The position numbers were made by a program, and so were the translations under genes. The notes below the pieces were generated by a model. The model searched no databases. It was not told the DNA's origin and worked only from the letters and a program-made list of their open reading frames with translations. Positions 42,681-51,980 of a stretch of 64,000 nucleotides of DNA are shown in pieces. The stretch is from Vibrio diazotrophicus (GTDB lineage: Bacteria; Pseudomonadota; Gammaproteobacteria; Enterobacterales; Vibrionaceae), in the NCBI RefSeq assembly GCF_038452265.1, contig NZ_CP151842.1, positions 1,488,001-1,552,000 on the forward strand, given 5' to 3'. Every line of letters starts with the position of its first letter. Within the stretch, counting starts at the first letter, position 1.

Positions 42681-44177
42681 TTACTTCGTTAAGCCTAAGG
42701 CTTCATTCATTACGTGGAAGATGTAGTTTTGCTCAACTGCACCTTGGAACAAGTAAGCCTGAGGACCGCGAGCAAAGATAGCGACGTCTTCACCTGAGTG
42801 AGTTTCTGAATCAAGTTTGATTAGAGACTGTTGACGGTAATCAATGTTCATCACTTCTTCTTCAGTTGGGTTAGGACGATCTGCACCACCTTTCTCAACC
42901 GCGCCAGGACCATTACCGTAGCTTAATGTGGTGTAGTGTTTGCCGTAAGCATCGACACTCAATTTACCGTTTGATTTAGACAGACCAAGAATTGGATTGC
43001 CGCGCTCTGAGTAACCATTTGAAATCAGCGTGTGCGCATGGTCAGCGGTTACAATGATCAATGTATCTTCTGGGTTTGTTTTATCCAGTGCTGCTTTTAC
43101 TGCTTCGTCATAAGCAACAGCATCCCAAAGTGCGCGAGCAGCATTACCATCGTGGTGCGCGTGGTCAATACGTCCGGCTTCAACCAACAACAAATAGCCA
43201 TCTTTGTTATTCGATAATAGGTCGATTGCTTTTGAAGTCATCTCAGCAAGTGAAGGCTCGTCGCCACGGCGATCCGCTTCATACTTCATGTGGCTGCTCT
43301 CAAACAGACCAAACACTTTCTTTGCATCTGCTGGAATGCTTTCGAAACCTTTTTGATCGTAAACATATTGACCATCTGGGTGCTGAGTTTGCCATTTTTC
43401 AACGAGGTTCTGACCGTCTTTACGTTTGCCTTTTTTACCTTCAGGGTCAACAACATCGACAGGCAGGAATTCGCGGCGTCCACCACCGAATACCACATCC
43501 ATACCTTTGCCTTCGTTGAAGCTAATCAGCTGCTGAGCGATATCCACACAACCTTGATTCTTGGCGATGTTTGGAAGCGTAGCGTCATTTTCCCAGTTAC
43601 GATCAGCTGAGTGAGCATAAGCGGTTGCAGGTGTTGCATGAGTGATACGTGCAGTAGACACAACACCAACAGACAGTCCTTTTTCAGCGGCCATTTCCCA
43701 AGCCGTTTTCGCTTCGTTGCCTTTTACCGTGTTACAGAAGCCACGTTTAACGTTGTCATCAACACTGATGACACCTTGCTTGGTTTTCACACCCGTTACC
43801 ATTGCAGAAGCAGTACCTGCTGAATCTGGCGTTTGTGCATCGGTATTGTATGTTTTTGACAAAGCCATGTTAGGCATAGTTTCCATATTTAGGCGGTATT
43901 CTTCGCCCATTAAACCGCGACGCTGGCCTTCAAAAATACGTGCTGCAGTAATCGTACCTACGCTCATACCGTCACCAACAAACAAAATCACGTTCTTAGC
44001 GGGTTTATCGATAGGCATGTTCGCTTTTGCTTTTGCGATATCTGCCTGAGCTTGTTTGAACCACACGTCATCTTTCTGTGGCGCGTCAACACCAGCGGTT
44101 TGGCTCTGTGTAGAACAGCCAGCTAGGGCTGTCAAAATACCACTGACTAATAGAAGTTTTTTACTTTTCACGGGCAT
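42681..44177 (-). CDS. alkaline phosphatase, lipoprotein
   Basis: 498 residues from ATG 44177, which has GGAG seven bases upstream; the TTG nine bases earlier is less likely. A lipoprotein signal (ILTALAGC, Cys near residue 22) anchors it, probably at the outer membrane. The alkaline phosphatase core is complete: metal ligands NVILFVGDGMSVG, nucleophilic Ser in TPDSAGTASAMVTG, ITHATPATAYAHS, LLLVEAGRIDHAHHDGNAARA, VTADHAHT and DSETHSGEDVAIFARGP. It releases phosphate from organic esters in the periplasm. Monocistronic; no Pho box was convincingly seen. Confidence 0.93.
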   Translation of the reverse strand: MPVKSKKLLLVSGILTALAGCSTQSQTAGVDAPQKDDVWFKQAQADIAKAKANMPIDKPAKNVILFVGDGMSVGTITAARIFEGQRRGLMGEEYRLNMETMPNMALSKTYNTDAQTPDSAGTASAMVTGVKTKQGVISVDDNVKRGFCNTVKGNEAKTAWEMAAEKGLSVGVVSTARITHATPATAYAHSADRNWENDATLPNIAKNQGCVDIAQQLISFNEGKGMDVVFGGGRREFLPVDVVDPEGKKGKRKDGQNLVEKWQTQHPDGQYVYDQKGFESIPADAKKVFGLFESSHMKYEADRRGDEPSLAEMTSKAIDLLSNNKDGYLLLVEAGRIDHAHHDGNAARALWDAVAYDEAVKAALDKTNPEDTLIIVTADHAHTLISNGYSERGNPILGLSKSNGKLSVDAYGKHYTTLSYGNGPGAVEKGGADRPNPTEEEVMNIDYRQQSLIKLDSETHSGEDVAIFARGPQAYLFQGAVEQNYIFHVMNEALGLTK

Positions 44178-44372
44178 AGGCTCCAATTGTTTTCTCGAAT
44201 TTCCATGTTGCTCAAAGGCTTAACGGGGTCTAATTACCCAACATCTTTATGAATAATGCGTTACTGATGGATGAAGTTTTTATTATTGTCATATTACTGT
44301 CTTATGCTGCGGGTACTTTTGTTAGCAACAATGAATAACGTATCTTTTTGATATCAATAGAAATTACAACTT

Positions 44373-44918
44373 ATGAAACTGACTTTGTTAAAACGTTTTG
44401 GCCGCATTAGCGCGTTAGGAATATTACTGGCACTTGGTTGTGCTTCTGGTACTTATGCTCAAGAAGACATCAACACCGCAAGTTCTGATGTTGTCACTTT
44501 GGATTGGATCGACTTGATTCCAGAAGCTGAGCGCAATGTTGCGCCGTTACCAAATAAAGCACCGCTAAATCACGATAGTGATACTCCACCTCAGAATATG
44601 GCTGGAGGATTTCGTGATGACTTAGATGGAAAACAAGTGCGTATTCCGGGCTTTGTTATTCCGTTGGAAGGGGACGATAAAGTGGTAACAGAACTACTTT
44701 TGGTTCCTTATTTTGGTGCTTGTATTCATGTTCCGCCTCCGCCACCGAATCAAATCCTTTACGTAAAATTCGATAAGGGCGTGCCTATTCAGGGGCTTTG
44801 GGATGTGGTTTACATCGTAGGTAAATTGAATGTGGAAATGGTTGAGTCTGATTTGGGGCAAGCGGGCTATCTGATTAACGGTGTAACTGTTGAAGCTTAT
44901 AACGACTCAAGCTCGTAG
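44373..44918 (+). CDS. DUF3299-family exported protein
   Basis: 181 residues with a signal peptide (cleavage likely after TYA). Diagnostic DUF3299 stretches: LDWIDLIPEAE, KQVRIPGFVIPLEGD, ELLLVPYFGACIHVPPPPPNQI, GLWDVVYIVGKLNVE. The CIHVPPPPPNQ block with Cys and His may bind metal. Relatives are often encoded near ABC exporters of lipoproteins or metals; here it stands alone, divergent from the phosphatase. Confidence 0.85.
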   Translation: MKLTLLKRFGRISALGILLALGCASGTYAQEDINTASSDVVTLDWIDLIPEAERNVAPLPNKAPLNHDSDTPPQNMAGGFRDDLDGKQVRIPGFVIPLEGDDKVVTELLLVPYFGACIHVPPPPPNQILYVKFDKGVPIQGLWDVVYIVGKLNVEMVESDLGQAGYLINGVTVEAYNDSSS

Positions 44919-44939
44919 TATTGGAAGCAAGAAAAACAA

Positions 44940-44969
44940 GCCGCTGAGAATAAGGTGATGCTCAGCGGC
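44940..44969. terminator. hairpin between convergent DUF3299 and puuE genes
   Basis: GCCGCTGAG and CTCAGCGGC form a perfect 9-bp stem with a 12-nt loop. No marked T-run, but its position between convergent genes fits a bidirectional terminator. Confidence 0.7.
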
Positions 44970-44998
44970 GACAGAACCTATATACCAATATTTGATGG

Positions 44999-45928
44999 TT
45001 ACTTAGGCGGATGGTGCTCGATCCAATGGCGGGCAATTTGTTCGCGGGTTGCAACCCAAACGCCTTCGTGAGATTGCACATAATCAAGAAACTTCTTCAG
45101 CGCCATAAACCTGCTTGGTTTGCCTATGATTCGGCAGTGTAAGCCAATCGACATCATTTTTGGCTTATCTTTGCCTTCTTCATATAAGCAATCAAAGTTC
45201 TCTTTAAGATACTGAAAAAACTCTTCACCGTGGCTAAATCCGTAGGGCGAGGAAAAACGCATATCATTGGTATCTAACGTGTATGGGATCACTAGGTGTG
45301 GCCGAGTTTCTCCGGGTTTTTGGTTATTGGGTACTTGAGTCCAGAAAGGCAGGTCATCACCGTAGTAGTCTGAGTCATACAAGAGCCCATCCTGTTCTGC
45401 GACTAACTCGCGCGTATTAGGTGAATCTCTTCCCGTATACCAGCCAATAGGGCGCTTACCTGTCAGGCGTTCGATGATATCGAGTGCCTGTTTCATGTGT
45501 TTGCGTTCTTTCTTAACGGGCATGTTCTGGTAGTGAATCCACTTTAGTCCGTGGCACGCGATTTCATGTCCATCTTCCATGATCGCTTTGGTCACTTCAG
45601 GATTACGCTCTAATGCGGTGGCCACACCAAAAATGGTTAAAGGCAGTTCGCGTTTTTTAAATTCATTAAGAATGCGCCATACACCCGCACGAGAGCCATA
45701 TTCATACAGTGATTCCATGCTCATGTGGCGGGAAGAGTAAGCCTCTGCGCCTGCTATCTCAGACAAGAAAATTTCTGAGTGTGAATCGCCGTGCAACACG
45801 CAGTTCTCGCCACCCTCTTCATAATTAAGAACAAACTGAACGGCTATTTTTGCTTTGTTTGGCCAGTTGGCATCTGGGACATTGTCGCGTCCGTAACCGA
45901 TATAATCGCGAGGATTAAAATCTTTCAT
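44999..45928 (-). CDS. puuE: allantoinase, PuuE type
   Basis: Polysaccharide-deacetylase-fold enzyme of 309 residues that opens allantoin to allantoate. Family stretches: PRDYIGYGRDNVPDANWP, QFVLNYEEGGENCVLHGD, SRAGVWRILNEFKKRELP, EIACHGLKWIHYQ, GWYTGRDSPNTRELV, YDSDYYGDDLPFW, MSIGLHCRIIGKPSR. The length matches PuuE/HpxB. It is cotranscribed behind the GntR regulator (41-base gap) and diverges from genes for the later steps of the same pathway. Confidence 0.93.
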   Translation of the reverse strand: MKDFNPRDYIGYGRDNVPDANWPNKAKIAVQFVLNYEEGGENCVLHGDSHSEIFLSEIAGAEAYSSRHMSMESLYEYGSRAGVWRILNEFKKRELPLTIFGVATALERNPEVTKAIMEDGHEIACHGLKWIHYQNMPVKKERKHMKQALDIIERLTGKRPIGWYTGRDSPNTRELVAEQDGLLYDSDYYGDDLPFWTQVPNNQKPGETRPHLVIPYTLDTNDMRFSSPYGFSHGEEFFQYLKENFDCLYEEGKDKPKMMSIGLHCRIIGKPSRFMALKKFLDYVQSHEGVWVATREQIARHWIEHHPPK

Positions 45929-45969
45929 TCGAATTCCTTATCTAATCGTCCACGTTTTTATGTTATTTG

Positions 45970-46632
45970 CTAGGTGAAGAGTTTGCTGAAATCAACATGC
46001 GTTTCTTGCTTGCTGGTTAAAGAAATAGAGGCCTTTAGCTGTTCCAGATGATGGCGCATCCAATTTTGGGCTTCGCTGATCAAATTTCTATCGAGCAAAT
46101 CTATTAAGTTCGAATGGTCACCACAGTCGCAATTCACACTCTCGCGAGTACCATAAGCGGCAATAACCAGAGATGAGCGGTAACACAACTGCTCGACAAA
46201 CTCAGCCAGAACCAAGTTGTGACCGACACGCGCAAGTTCATAATGGAACTTAGCGGTAAGCTGAATAGCTTGCGCCATATCGCCGTTATGATTGGCTCGC
46301 TTTTCCAGTTCTACCATTGATCGAAACTGCTGTGACAGCTTGTCGTTCCAGTTCTCACTGATTGAAGGGATGAGCAGAGGCTCTAGCATGATTCGGCTAT
46401 CCCAGACTTCAGAAGCTTCTCTGCGACTCGGGCGGTTAACTTGCGCACCTTTGTTTGGCTGAATAACGACAAATCGTTCCAACGCTAATCTTTGTAGAAC
46501 TTTGCGAATACCAGTACGGCTAACGCCAAAAGCTTCAGACAGCTTGTCTTCTGGCAGACGTTCACCCGGTGGAATTTGGTGTTCAACAATGGCCTTTAGC
46601 ATTTTTTGATAAATGATTTCGTCGTTAGACAT
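45970..46632 (-). CDS. GntR-family regulator with FCD domain
   Basis: 220 residues from ATG 46632 (AAAGAG upstream); the ATG at 46662 would put an operator palindrome at the start codon. Winged HTH: IPPGERLPEDKLSEAFGVSR, TGIRKVLQRLALERFVVIQ; then a FadR-type FCD all-helical domain (~75-215) with the usual metal-binding pattern (D in WDSRIMLEPL, H in FHYELARVGHN, H in WMRHHLEQL). Probably controls the ureide genes on both sides; the ligand may be a pathway acid. Leads the gntR-puuE unit. Confidence 0.88.
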   Translation of the reverse strand: MSNDEIIYQKMLKAIVEHQIPPGERLPEDKLSEAFGVSRTGIRKVLQRLALERFVVIQPNKGAQVNRPSRREASEVWDSRIMLEPLLIPSISENWNDKLSQQFRSMVELEKRANHNGDMAQAIQLTAKFHYELARVGHNLVLAEFVEQLCYRSSLVIAAYGTRESVNCDCGDHSNLIDLLDRNLISEAQNWMRHHLEQLKASISLTSKQETHVDFSKLFT

Positions 46633-46651
46633 GCGGAACTCTTTAATTACG

Positions 46652-46663
46652 TTTGTATACAAA
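46652..46663. promoter_or_regulatory. TTTGTATACAAA palindrome, likely GntR operator
   Basis: A perfect 12-bp dyad 20 bases before the gntR start. A partial copy (ATGTATACC) follows at 46677-46685. FCD regulators commonly bind TTGTATACAA-like sites, so autoregulation is likely. Confidence 0.6.
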
Positions 46664-46858
46664 GCAGTAGTGCAATATGTATACCAAACAGACTTTTATT
46701 GTTTTCCGTAAGCACCAGTGAATCTAACGCTGCAAACCTTCTAAGTTCTTGCACTAAGATGCAGCATTTGTTCGACTCTGGTGCACAAAACTGTGTGTAC
46801 AATATTCGGTAAGCTAGTGATATGGTAGCTTGTGAGTTTGGCACACTACTTGTATTTA

Positions 46859-46874
46859 TAATTGTATACAATTA
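46859..46874. promoter_or_regulatory. TAATTGTATACAATTA palindrome, likely GntR operator
   Basis: A perfect 16-bp dyad 57 bases before the transporter start. It shares the TTGTATACAA core with the site next to gntR, so one regulator probably covers both divergent operons. Confidence 0.65.
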
Positions 46875-46931
46875 ATGCGAATAAAAGCTTACATGGGAAT
46901 GTAGGGAATAATTAAAGAGCAGACACGATAT

Positions 46932-47927
46932 ATGAAAGTATTAGAAAAGTTGAAAAAGGAATGGTTTCTTGTTGGCATGGTGGTCGCTATTGCATTAGCA
47001 ACAGTGAGTTCAGATGTAGGTAAATCTGGAGGATGGATTCACCTAGATCAACTGACGGGCATTGGTGTGGCCATTGTCTTCTTTCTACACGGTTTGGGAC
47101 TTTCTCCTCAGGCAATCAAAGCAGGCATGACCAACTGGCGTCTTCACCTGTACATTCAAGCGGCGACCTTTGTTGTTTATCCACTATTGTGGGTCATCTT
47201 TGGTGAAGCATTCATGGCGTATATGCCAGCGGCTTTGGCTTTCGGTTTTTGCTATCTGCTGGTACTACCAAGCACAATTTCTTCTTCTGTTGCGATGACC
47301 AGTGTCGGTAAAGGTAACGTTCCGGGCGCGATTTTCAACGCTTCACTTTCAAGCATTATTGGTGTTTTCATCACGCCGTTTCTTATTCAACTGTTTATGG
47401 GCGTGGAAGGGGTGGAGCTTGATTTGATGGCTTCCGTTCTTTCAATCGCTAAATTGTTGCTGGTACCAATGATCGTTGGGCAAATCCTTCGTCCATACCT
47501 TATTAGCTGGATCGCTAAACACAAAAGTGCAGTAGGCAAAGTTGATAAGTACGTCATTCTGGCGATCGTCTATAACGCATTCTGTGATTCAGTAGAGAAC
47601 GGCATCTGGCATGAATTCTCTATTGGTCTGCTGGCAAGTTCTATTGCTATTTGTTTAGTGGTTCTTCTTTTTATGGTTCATCTCATTCAATGGGGCGCGC
47701 GCCGTGTGAATATGAATCTGCCGGATGAAGTGGCGGCGGTGTTCTGCGGAACTAAGAAAACGCTGGCAGCGGGTATCCCTATGGCGAAAGTGATATTTGG
47801 AACCGATCCTACACTTGGCATGATCTTGTTACCTATCATGCTTTACCACCCAATTCAGATTTTCTACTGTGCAATATTAGCGAATCGCTATGCTCGCCAA
47901 ACAGAAGGTGCAGCAGTAACAAACTAA
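46932..47927 (+). CDS. SBF-like (bile acid:sodium symporter superfamily) transporter
   Basis: 331 residues, 9-10 predicted helices, matching the SBF-like family (YfeH type): GIGVAIVFFLHGLGLSPQAI, FGFCYLLVLPSTISSSVAMT, GNVPGAIFNASLSSIIGVFITPF, VAAVFCGTKKTLAAGIPMAK. First gene of the five-gene ureide operon, so it probably imports a pathway substrate such as allantoin or a ureido acid; family members otherwise carry organic anions. The TTGTATACAA operator lies upstream. Confidence 0.85.
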   Translation: MKVLEKLKKEWFLVGMVVAIALATVSSDVGKSGGWIHLDQLTGIGVAIVFFLHGLGLSPQAIKAGMTNWRLHLYIQAATFVVYPLLWVIFGEAFMAYMPAALAFGFCYLLVLPSTISSSVAMTSVGKGNVPGAIFNASLSSIIGVFITPFLIQLFMGVEGVELDLMASVLSIAKLLLVPMIVGQILRPYLISWIAKHKSAVGKVDKYVILAIVYNAFCDSVENGIWHEFSIGLLASSIAICLVVLLFMVHLIQWGARRVNMNLPDEVAAVFCGTKKTLAAGIPMAKVIFGTDPTLGMILLPIMLYHPIQIFYCAILANRYARQTEGAAVTN

Positions 47928-47953
47928 AACAATTAAAAAAGTAAGGAAGCGAA

Positions 47954-49156
47954 ATGACTAAGGATAGTCGAGTCTATTGCTCTCAAGGGCCAGAACAGTT
48001 ACCTGCCAAAGAACGAGGAAGCCTAAGCGGCATACAGTTTGTATTTAAAGACTTGTTTGATGTTAAAGGCTTTAAAACAGGCGCAGGAAATCCACAATGG
48101 TTGGCGACGCATCCCTGTGCGCCAACCACATCTTCATTGATATCAAAGTTGCTGAACAATGGTGCTGAATGTGTCGGCCGTGTACAGACCGACGAACTGG
48201 CATACAGCCTAAACGGACAGAACATCCATTACGGTACGCCAGTTAATCCTGCCGCTCCCGATTGTATTCCCGGCGGTTCGTCTAGTGGCAGCTCAGTCAC
48301 AGTTGCAAACGGCGAGTGTGATTTCTCAATCGGAACAGATACCGGAGGATCGGTTCGCGTTCCCGCCAGTTATTGTGGTTTGTTTGGTCTTCGTCCAACA
48401 CTCGGTTCGCTTGATCTTCACGCTTGTTTTGAGTTGTCGAAAAGTTTCGATACCGCAGGCATTTTCAGTCGCGAATTACCATTACTACGCAAAGTTTGGC
48501 GTGTGCTGTCTGGGTCAAAATCAGAAAGTCACAGTGCCACACATCTGTATTTGGACAATCAGTGCGCTCAAGTGCTCAGTGAAGAGCGATTAGCTCGCCT
48601 GAAACACTGGTGTAAACAAGCTGATATTGAGTTGATATGTGGCGATCTGTTGCATGAGAACGGCTGGCAACTGAGTGACCTAAGCTTACTGTTCAGAACC
48701 ATTCAAGGTTTTGAGATTATTCAAAAGCACGGTTTATGGCTTGAGCAACATGGCGAAAGTTTAGACCCAACCATTTTAGAGAGAGTGAAATGGTCACGTA
48801 CCATTTCCGAGCAAGATTACTTACAAGCCATGGATAAGCAAGCGAAGTTCAAAGAACTCATTACTTATCACCTGACTGAATATGCACTGGTTTGGGCGAT
48901 CCCGACTACACCATCGGGACCACCGGCACTCACTATGTCTGGTGAGGCATTAGCCACTTACCGGATGCAGTTGATGGGGTTAACCAGTATTGCGGGCTTA
49001 AGTGGTTTACCGCAACTGCATTTACCCATGCGAGGATTGCAAGAAGGGCCATGCGGCATTTCCGTTATGGGCTTAACGAATCGTGAAGAAGACCTGATTA
49101 CGACCGGCGAAGCGCTGATTCAAGGAGAAAAGCTTGTTCAAGGAGATAGTAAATGA
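47954..49156 (+). CDS. amidase-signature hydrolase (HpxY-like)
   Basis: 400 residues. Ser-cisSer-Lys triad: K in FVFKDLFDVKG, cis-Ser in GGSSSGSSVTVANG, nucleophile Ser in GTDTGGSVRVPASYCGLFGLRP. It is ~60 residues shorter than many amidases, in the C-terminal half. The Klebsiella hpx cluster has an AtzE-like amidase, HpxY, next to the oxamate hydrolase HpxW; the same pairing here suggests a role on a ureide or oxalurate-like amide. Its usual small partners (AtzG- and AtzH-like) are not present. Overlaps the next gene by 4 bases. Confidence 0.82.
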   Translation: MTKDSRVYCSQGPEQLPAKERGSLSGIQFVFKDLFDVKGFKTGAGNPQWLATHPCAPTTSSLISKLLNNGAECVGRVQTDELAYSLNGQNIHYGTPVNPAAPDCIPGGSSSGSSVTVANGECDFSIGTDTGGSVRVPASYCGLFGLRPTLGSLDLHACFELSKSFDTAGIFSRELPLLRKVWRVLSGSKSESHSATHLYLDNQCAQVLSEERLARLKHWCKQADIELICGDLLHENGWQLSDLSLLFRTIQGFEIIQKHGLWLEQHGESLDPTILERVKWSRTISEQDYLQAMDKQAKFKELITYHLTEYALVWAIPTTPSGPPALTMSGEALATYRMQLMGLTSIAGLSGLPQLHLPMRGLQEGPCGISVMGLTNREEDLITTGEALIQGEKLVQGDSK

Positions 49157-50718
49157 AATATCAAACCGCTTTCACAGCTCCGCATTATATGGCCGCTCAA
49201 GTAGGTCAGAAGATTCTCGACCAAGGCGGAACAGCGAGCGAAGCTATGGTTGCAGCAGCAGCAATGATCGCTGTGCAGTATCCACATATGAACAGCATCG
49301 GTGGTGACAGCTTTTGGTTGATCGCCAAGAAAGGGCAGACTCCCGTCGCCATTGATGGTTGCGGTTCTGCTGCGTTGGAGGTTGATGTTGAACACTACCG
49401 CAGTCAAGGTGAACAACTTCCGGAATTTGGTGGTGAAGCGGCGATTACCATGGCAGGCACTGTTGCTGCGTGGCAAAAGGCGCTAGAACTGGACTCAACC
49501 GATATCAGTTTGCATACGCTACTAGAACCAGCCATTGAAGCTGCGCAGCAAGGCGTCGAAGTGACTCAAAGCTTAGTCAATGCCAGCGAAAAAACCTTCG
49601 GTAGATTAGCTCAGCTCAAAACGTTTGCTGAACATTTCCTGAAAGAAGGAAAAACACTTACAGTAGGTGACATTGTCACTAATCAGGCGTTAGCCGAAAC
49701 GCTCAGAACTCTAGCAGAAAACGGGCTGGATGATTTTTATCGTGGTGAGATAGCGAAAAGTGCGGCTGAAGAACTTCAGCAGGCAGACAGCCCTATTACT
49801 TTAAAAGATTTTCATCACCACCAAGCCAAGGTAATGGCACCACTGAGTGTAAACACCTCGAAAGGTAAACTGTACAACTTTGGAGCACCGACTCAGGGGG
49901 TGGCTTCGTTGTTGATTCTGGCGATTTATGATCGTCTCGCTTCACAAGCACAAAGCGAAGTTGATCATATTCACCTGTTAGTGGAAGCAACCAAGCAAGC
50001 CTTCATCATTCGCGATAAAGAAGTATGTGATGAAGAGTATCTGACTCAGCCTTTGCAAGAGTGGCTCAATGAATCGGTGATTGATCGCTGCGCTGAGCAA
50101 GTGTCTATGGAACAGGCGCTACCTTGGCCACACCAAGCGCAACCGGGAGACACCATCTGGATGGGGGCTACCGATCAGTACGGCACTATGGTGAGCTTTA
50201 TTCAAAGTATTTACTGGGAGTTCGGCTCAGGTCTTGTGCTGCCAAGTACTGGCATATTATGGAATATCCGTTCGAAAAGCTTCTCTTTGGATGCCAAACA
50301 TCACAACGTGTTGGCGGGTGGTAAGAAACCATTCCACACATTAAACCCAGCTTACGCAGAGTTAGATGATGACCGCCGTATGGTTTACGGCACTATGGGC
50401 GGAGAAGGCCAACCACAAACGCAGGCATGTTTGTTTAGCCGATATCACTATCAGGGCTATGGGTTGGATGAAGCGGTAGCATTACCGAGATGGTTGTTGG
50501 GTCGTACATGGGGTGATCCAACCAACAACTTACGTCTAGAAGAGTCTTTGTATCACCAGTACGGAGAACAACTTAAACAAAAAGGTCACGATGTTACTTA
50601 CGTGGCTGATAACAATGAATTAATGGGACACGCTGGCGCAATCATTATTGATTCGCATGGAAAAGCCTTGGCGACCAGTGATCCTCGTAGCGATGGAACT
50701 TATTTACTTGGAGAATAA
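49153..50718 (+). CDS. hpxW: gamma-glutamyltransferase-fold oxamate amidohydrolase (HpxW-like)
   Basis: 521 residues of the Ntn-hydrolase GGT family. The autocleavage nucleophile is probably Thr in GDTIWMGATDQYGTMVS (aligned with TTHYSVVD of GGT), splitting a ~340-residue large from a ~180-residue small subunit. Also visible are MNSIGGDSFWLIAKK and the small-subunit GTMGGEGQPQTQ. No signal peptide, unlike true periplasmic GGTs, which agrees with cytosolic HpxW. HpxW converts oxamate to oxalate and ammonia late in uric acid breakdown. The symbol rests on this plus neighbours pucG and allC. Confidence 0.75.
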   Translation: MKYQTAFTAPHYMAAQVGQKILDQGGTASEAMVAAAAMIAVQYPHMNSIGGDSFWLIAKKGQTPVAIDGCGSAALEVDVEHYRSQGEQLPEFGGEAAITMAGTVAAWQKALELDSTDISLHTLLEPAIEAAQQGVEVTQSLVNASEKTFGRLAQLKTFAEHFLKEGKTLTVGDIVTNQALAETLRTLAENGLDDFYRGEIAKSAAEELQQADSPITLKDFHHHQAKVMAPLSVNTSKGKLYNFGAPTQGVASLLILAIYDRLASQAQSEVDHIHLLVEATKQAFIIRDKEVCDEEYLTQPLQEWLNESVIDRCAEQVSMEQALPWPHQAQPGDTIWMGATDQYGTMVSFIQSIYWEFGSGLVLPSTGILWNIRSKSFSLDAKHHNVLAGGKKPFHTLNPAYAELDDDRRMVYGTMGGEGQPQTQACLFSRYHYQGYGLDEAVALPRWLLGRTWGDPTNNLRLEESLYHQYGEQLKQKGHDVTYVADNNELMGHAGAIIIDSHGKALATSDPRSDGTYLLGE

Positions 50719-50719
50719 A

Positions 50720-51970
50720 ATGACAGCCCATAATGAATTGCATTCAACTGGCAATCTGTTTGAAACGCTCAACCCGCCACAACGACTGCTTATGGGGCCG
50801 GGCCCAATCAACGCGTATCCGCGTGTACATCAAGCTATCTCTCAGTCATTGATTGGCCAGTATGATCCTGTGATGACAGGTTACATGAACCAAGTTCAGT
50901 CGCTGTATCGCGGCGTGTTTTTCACTAATAACCAACAAACCATGTTGGTGGATGGCACTGCGCGCTCTGGGATTGAAGCGGTATTAGTGTCGGTCCTTCA
51001 ACCGGGTGACAAAGTGTTGGTTCCGGTGATTGGCCGATTTGGTCATCTGCTGTGTGAAATAGCGCAACGCGTCGGGGCTGTGGTTCAAACCATCGATATT
51101 GAATGGGGAGAAGTATGTCCAGCGGAGAAAGTCGAGCAAGCAATTAAAGCCTTCAAGCCTAAGCTACTTGCCACCGTTCAGGGCGATACATCCACCACCA
51201 TGAATCAGCCGTTGCAAGAGATGGGTGAGATTTGTCAACGTCACAGTGTTCTGTTCTACTGTGATGCCACAGCATCGATTGCGGGTAACGATCTCAAAGT
51301 CGATGAATGGCATTTGGATGCGGTATCGGCAGGTTTGCAAAAATGTCTCGGTGGTCCTTCTGGCTCGGCACCTATTACCTTAAGTGATCGATGTGCTGAG
51401 TTGATTAACCGACGCAAACACGTTGAAGCTGGTATTCGTGCCGATCACCATACCCAAGGTGAAGATGCGATGATTCAGTCGAACTATTTCGACTTAGCAA
51501 TGATCATGGATTACTGGGGCCCAGAACGTCTTAACCACCATACAGAAGCGACCAGCATGCTTTATGCCGCTCGTGAATGTGCGCGACTCTTCCTTGAAGA
51601 AGGCCCAGACAAGGTGATTGCGCGCCACAAACAGGCAGGTGATGCTATGGTGGCAGGTTTGCGTGCGATGGGGCTTGAGCTGTTCGGCAATCAAACATAC
51701 AAGATGAACAACGTTGTCGGTGTTTATATCCCCGCAAACGTGAATGGTGATGTGGTTCGACTCGAACTGCTAAACCGCTTTGGTATCGAAATTGGTACTT
51801 CATTCGGCCCGTTACATGGCAAGATTTGGCGTATTGGCACAATGGGTTATAACGCTCGCCAAGAGTGCGTACTTTCAACTTTGGCTGCGTTAGAAGCGCT
51901 GCTGATTAAGCACAAAGCGAAAATCGATCCGGGTCAAGCTGTTGCTGCGGCAATGGCATTTTATCAGTAG
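50720..51970 (+). CDS. pucG: ureidoglycine-glyoxylate aminotransferase (PucG/HpxJ type)
   Basis: Class V PLP aminotransferase, 416 residues from ATG 50720 (GGAGAATAAA upstream; the longer frame from 50648 overlaps the GGT gene). PLP Lys in SAGLQKCLGGPSG; other features: LLMGPGPINAYPRVHQAI, VDGTARSGIEAVLVS, TVQGDTSTTMNQPL, FYCDATASIAG. PucG/HpxJ moves the amino group of ureidoglycine to glyoxylate, giving glycine and oxalurate; alanine-glyoxylate aminotransferase is the alternative. It starts one base after the GGT stop, and its substrate is made by the next enzyme. Confidence 0.85.
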   Translation: MTAHNELHSTGNLFETLNPPQRLLMGPGPINAYPRVHQAISQSLIGQYDPVMTGYMNQVQSLYRGVFFTNNQQTMLVDGTARSGIEAVLVSVLQPGDKVLVPVIGRFGHLLCEIAQRVGAVVQTIDIEWGEVCPAEKVEQAIKAFKPKLLATVQGDTSTTMNQPLQEMGEICQRHSVLFYCDATASIAGNDLKVDEWHLDAVSAGLQKCLGGPSGSAPITLSDRCAELINRRKHVEAGIRADHHTQGEDAMIQSNYFDLAMIMDYWGPERLNHHTEATSMLYAARECARLFLEEGPDKVIARHKQAGDAMVAGLRAMGLELFGNQTYKMNNVVGVYIPANVNGDVVRLELLNRFGIEIGTSFGPLHGKIWRIGTMGYNARQECVLSTLAALEALLIKHKAKIDPGQAVAAAMAFYQ

Positions 51971-51980
51971 TAGGAGTGTT

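Noticed and set aside
43061..44049. Plus-strand frames opposite the alkaline phosphatase
   Set aside because: They are antisense shadows of a gene with an intact active site.
46831..46848. CRP-like site TGTGA...CACA before the transporter
   Set aside because: The half-site spacing is wrong for CRP.
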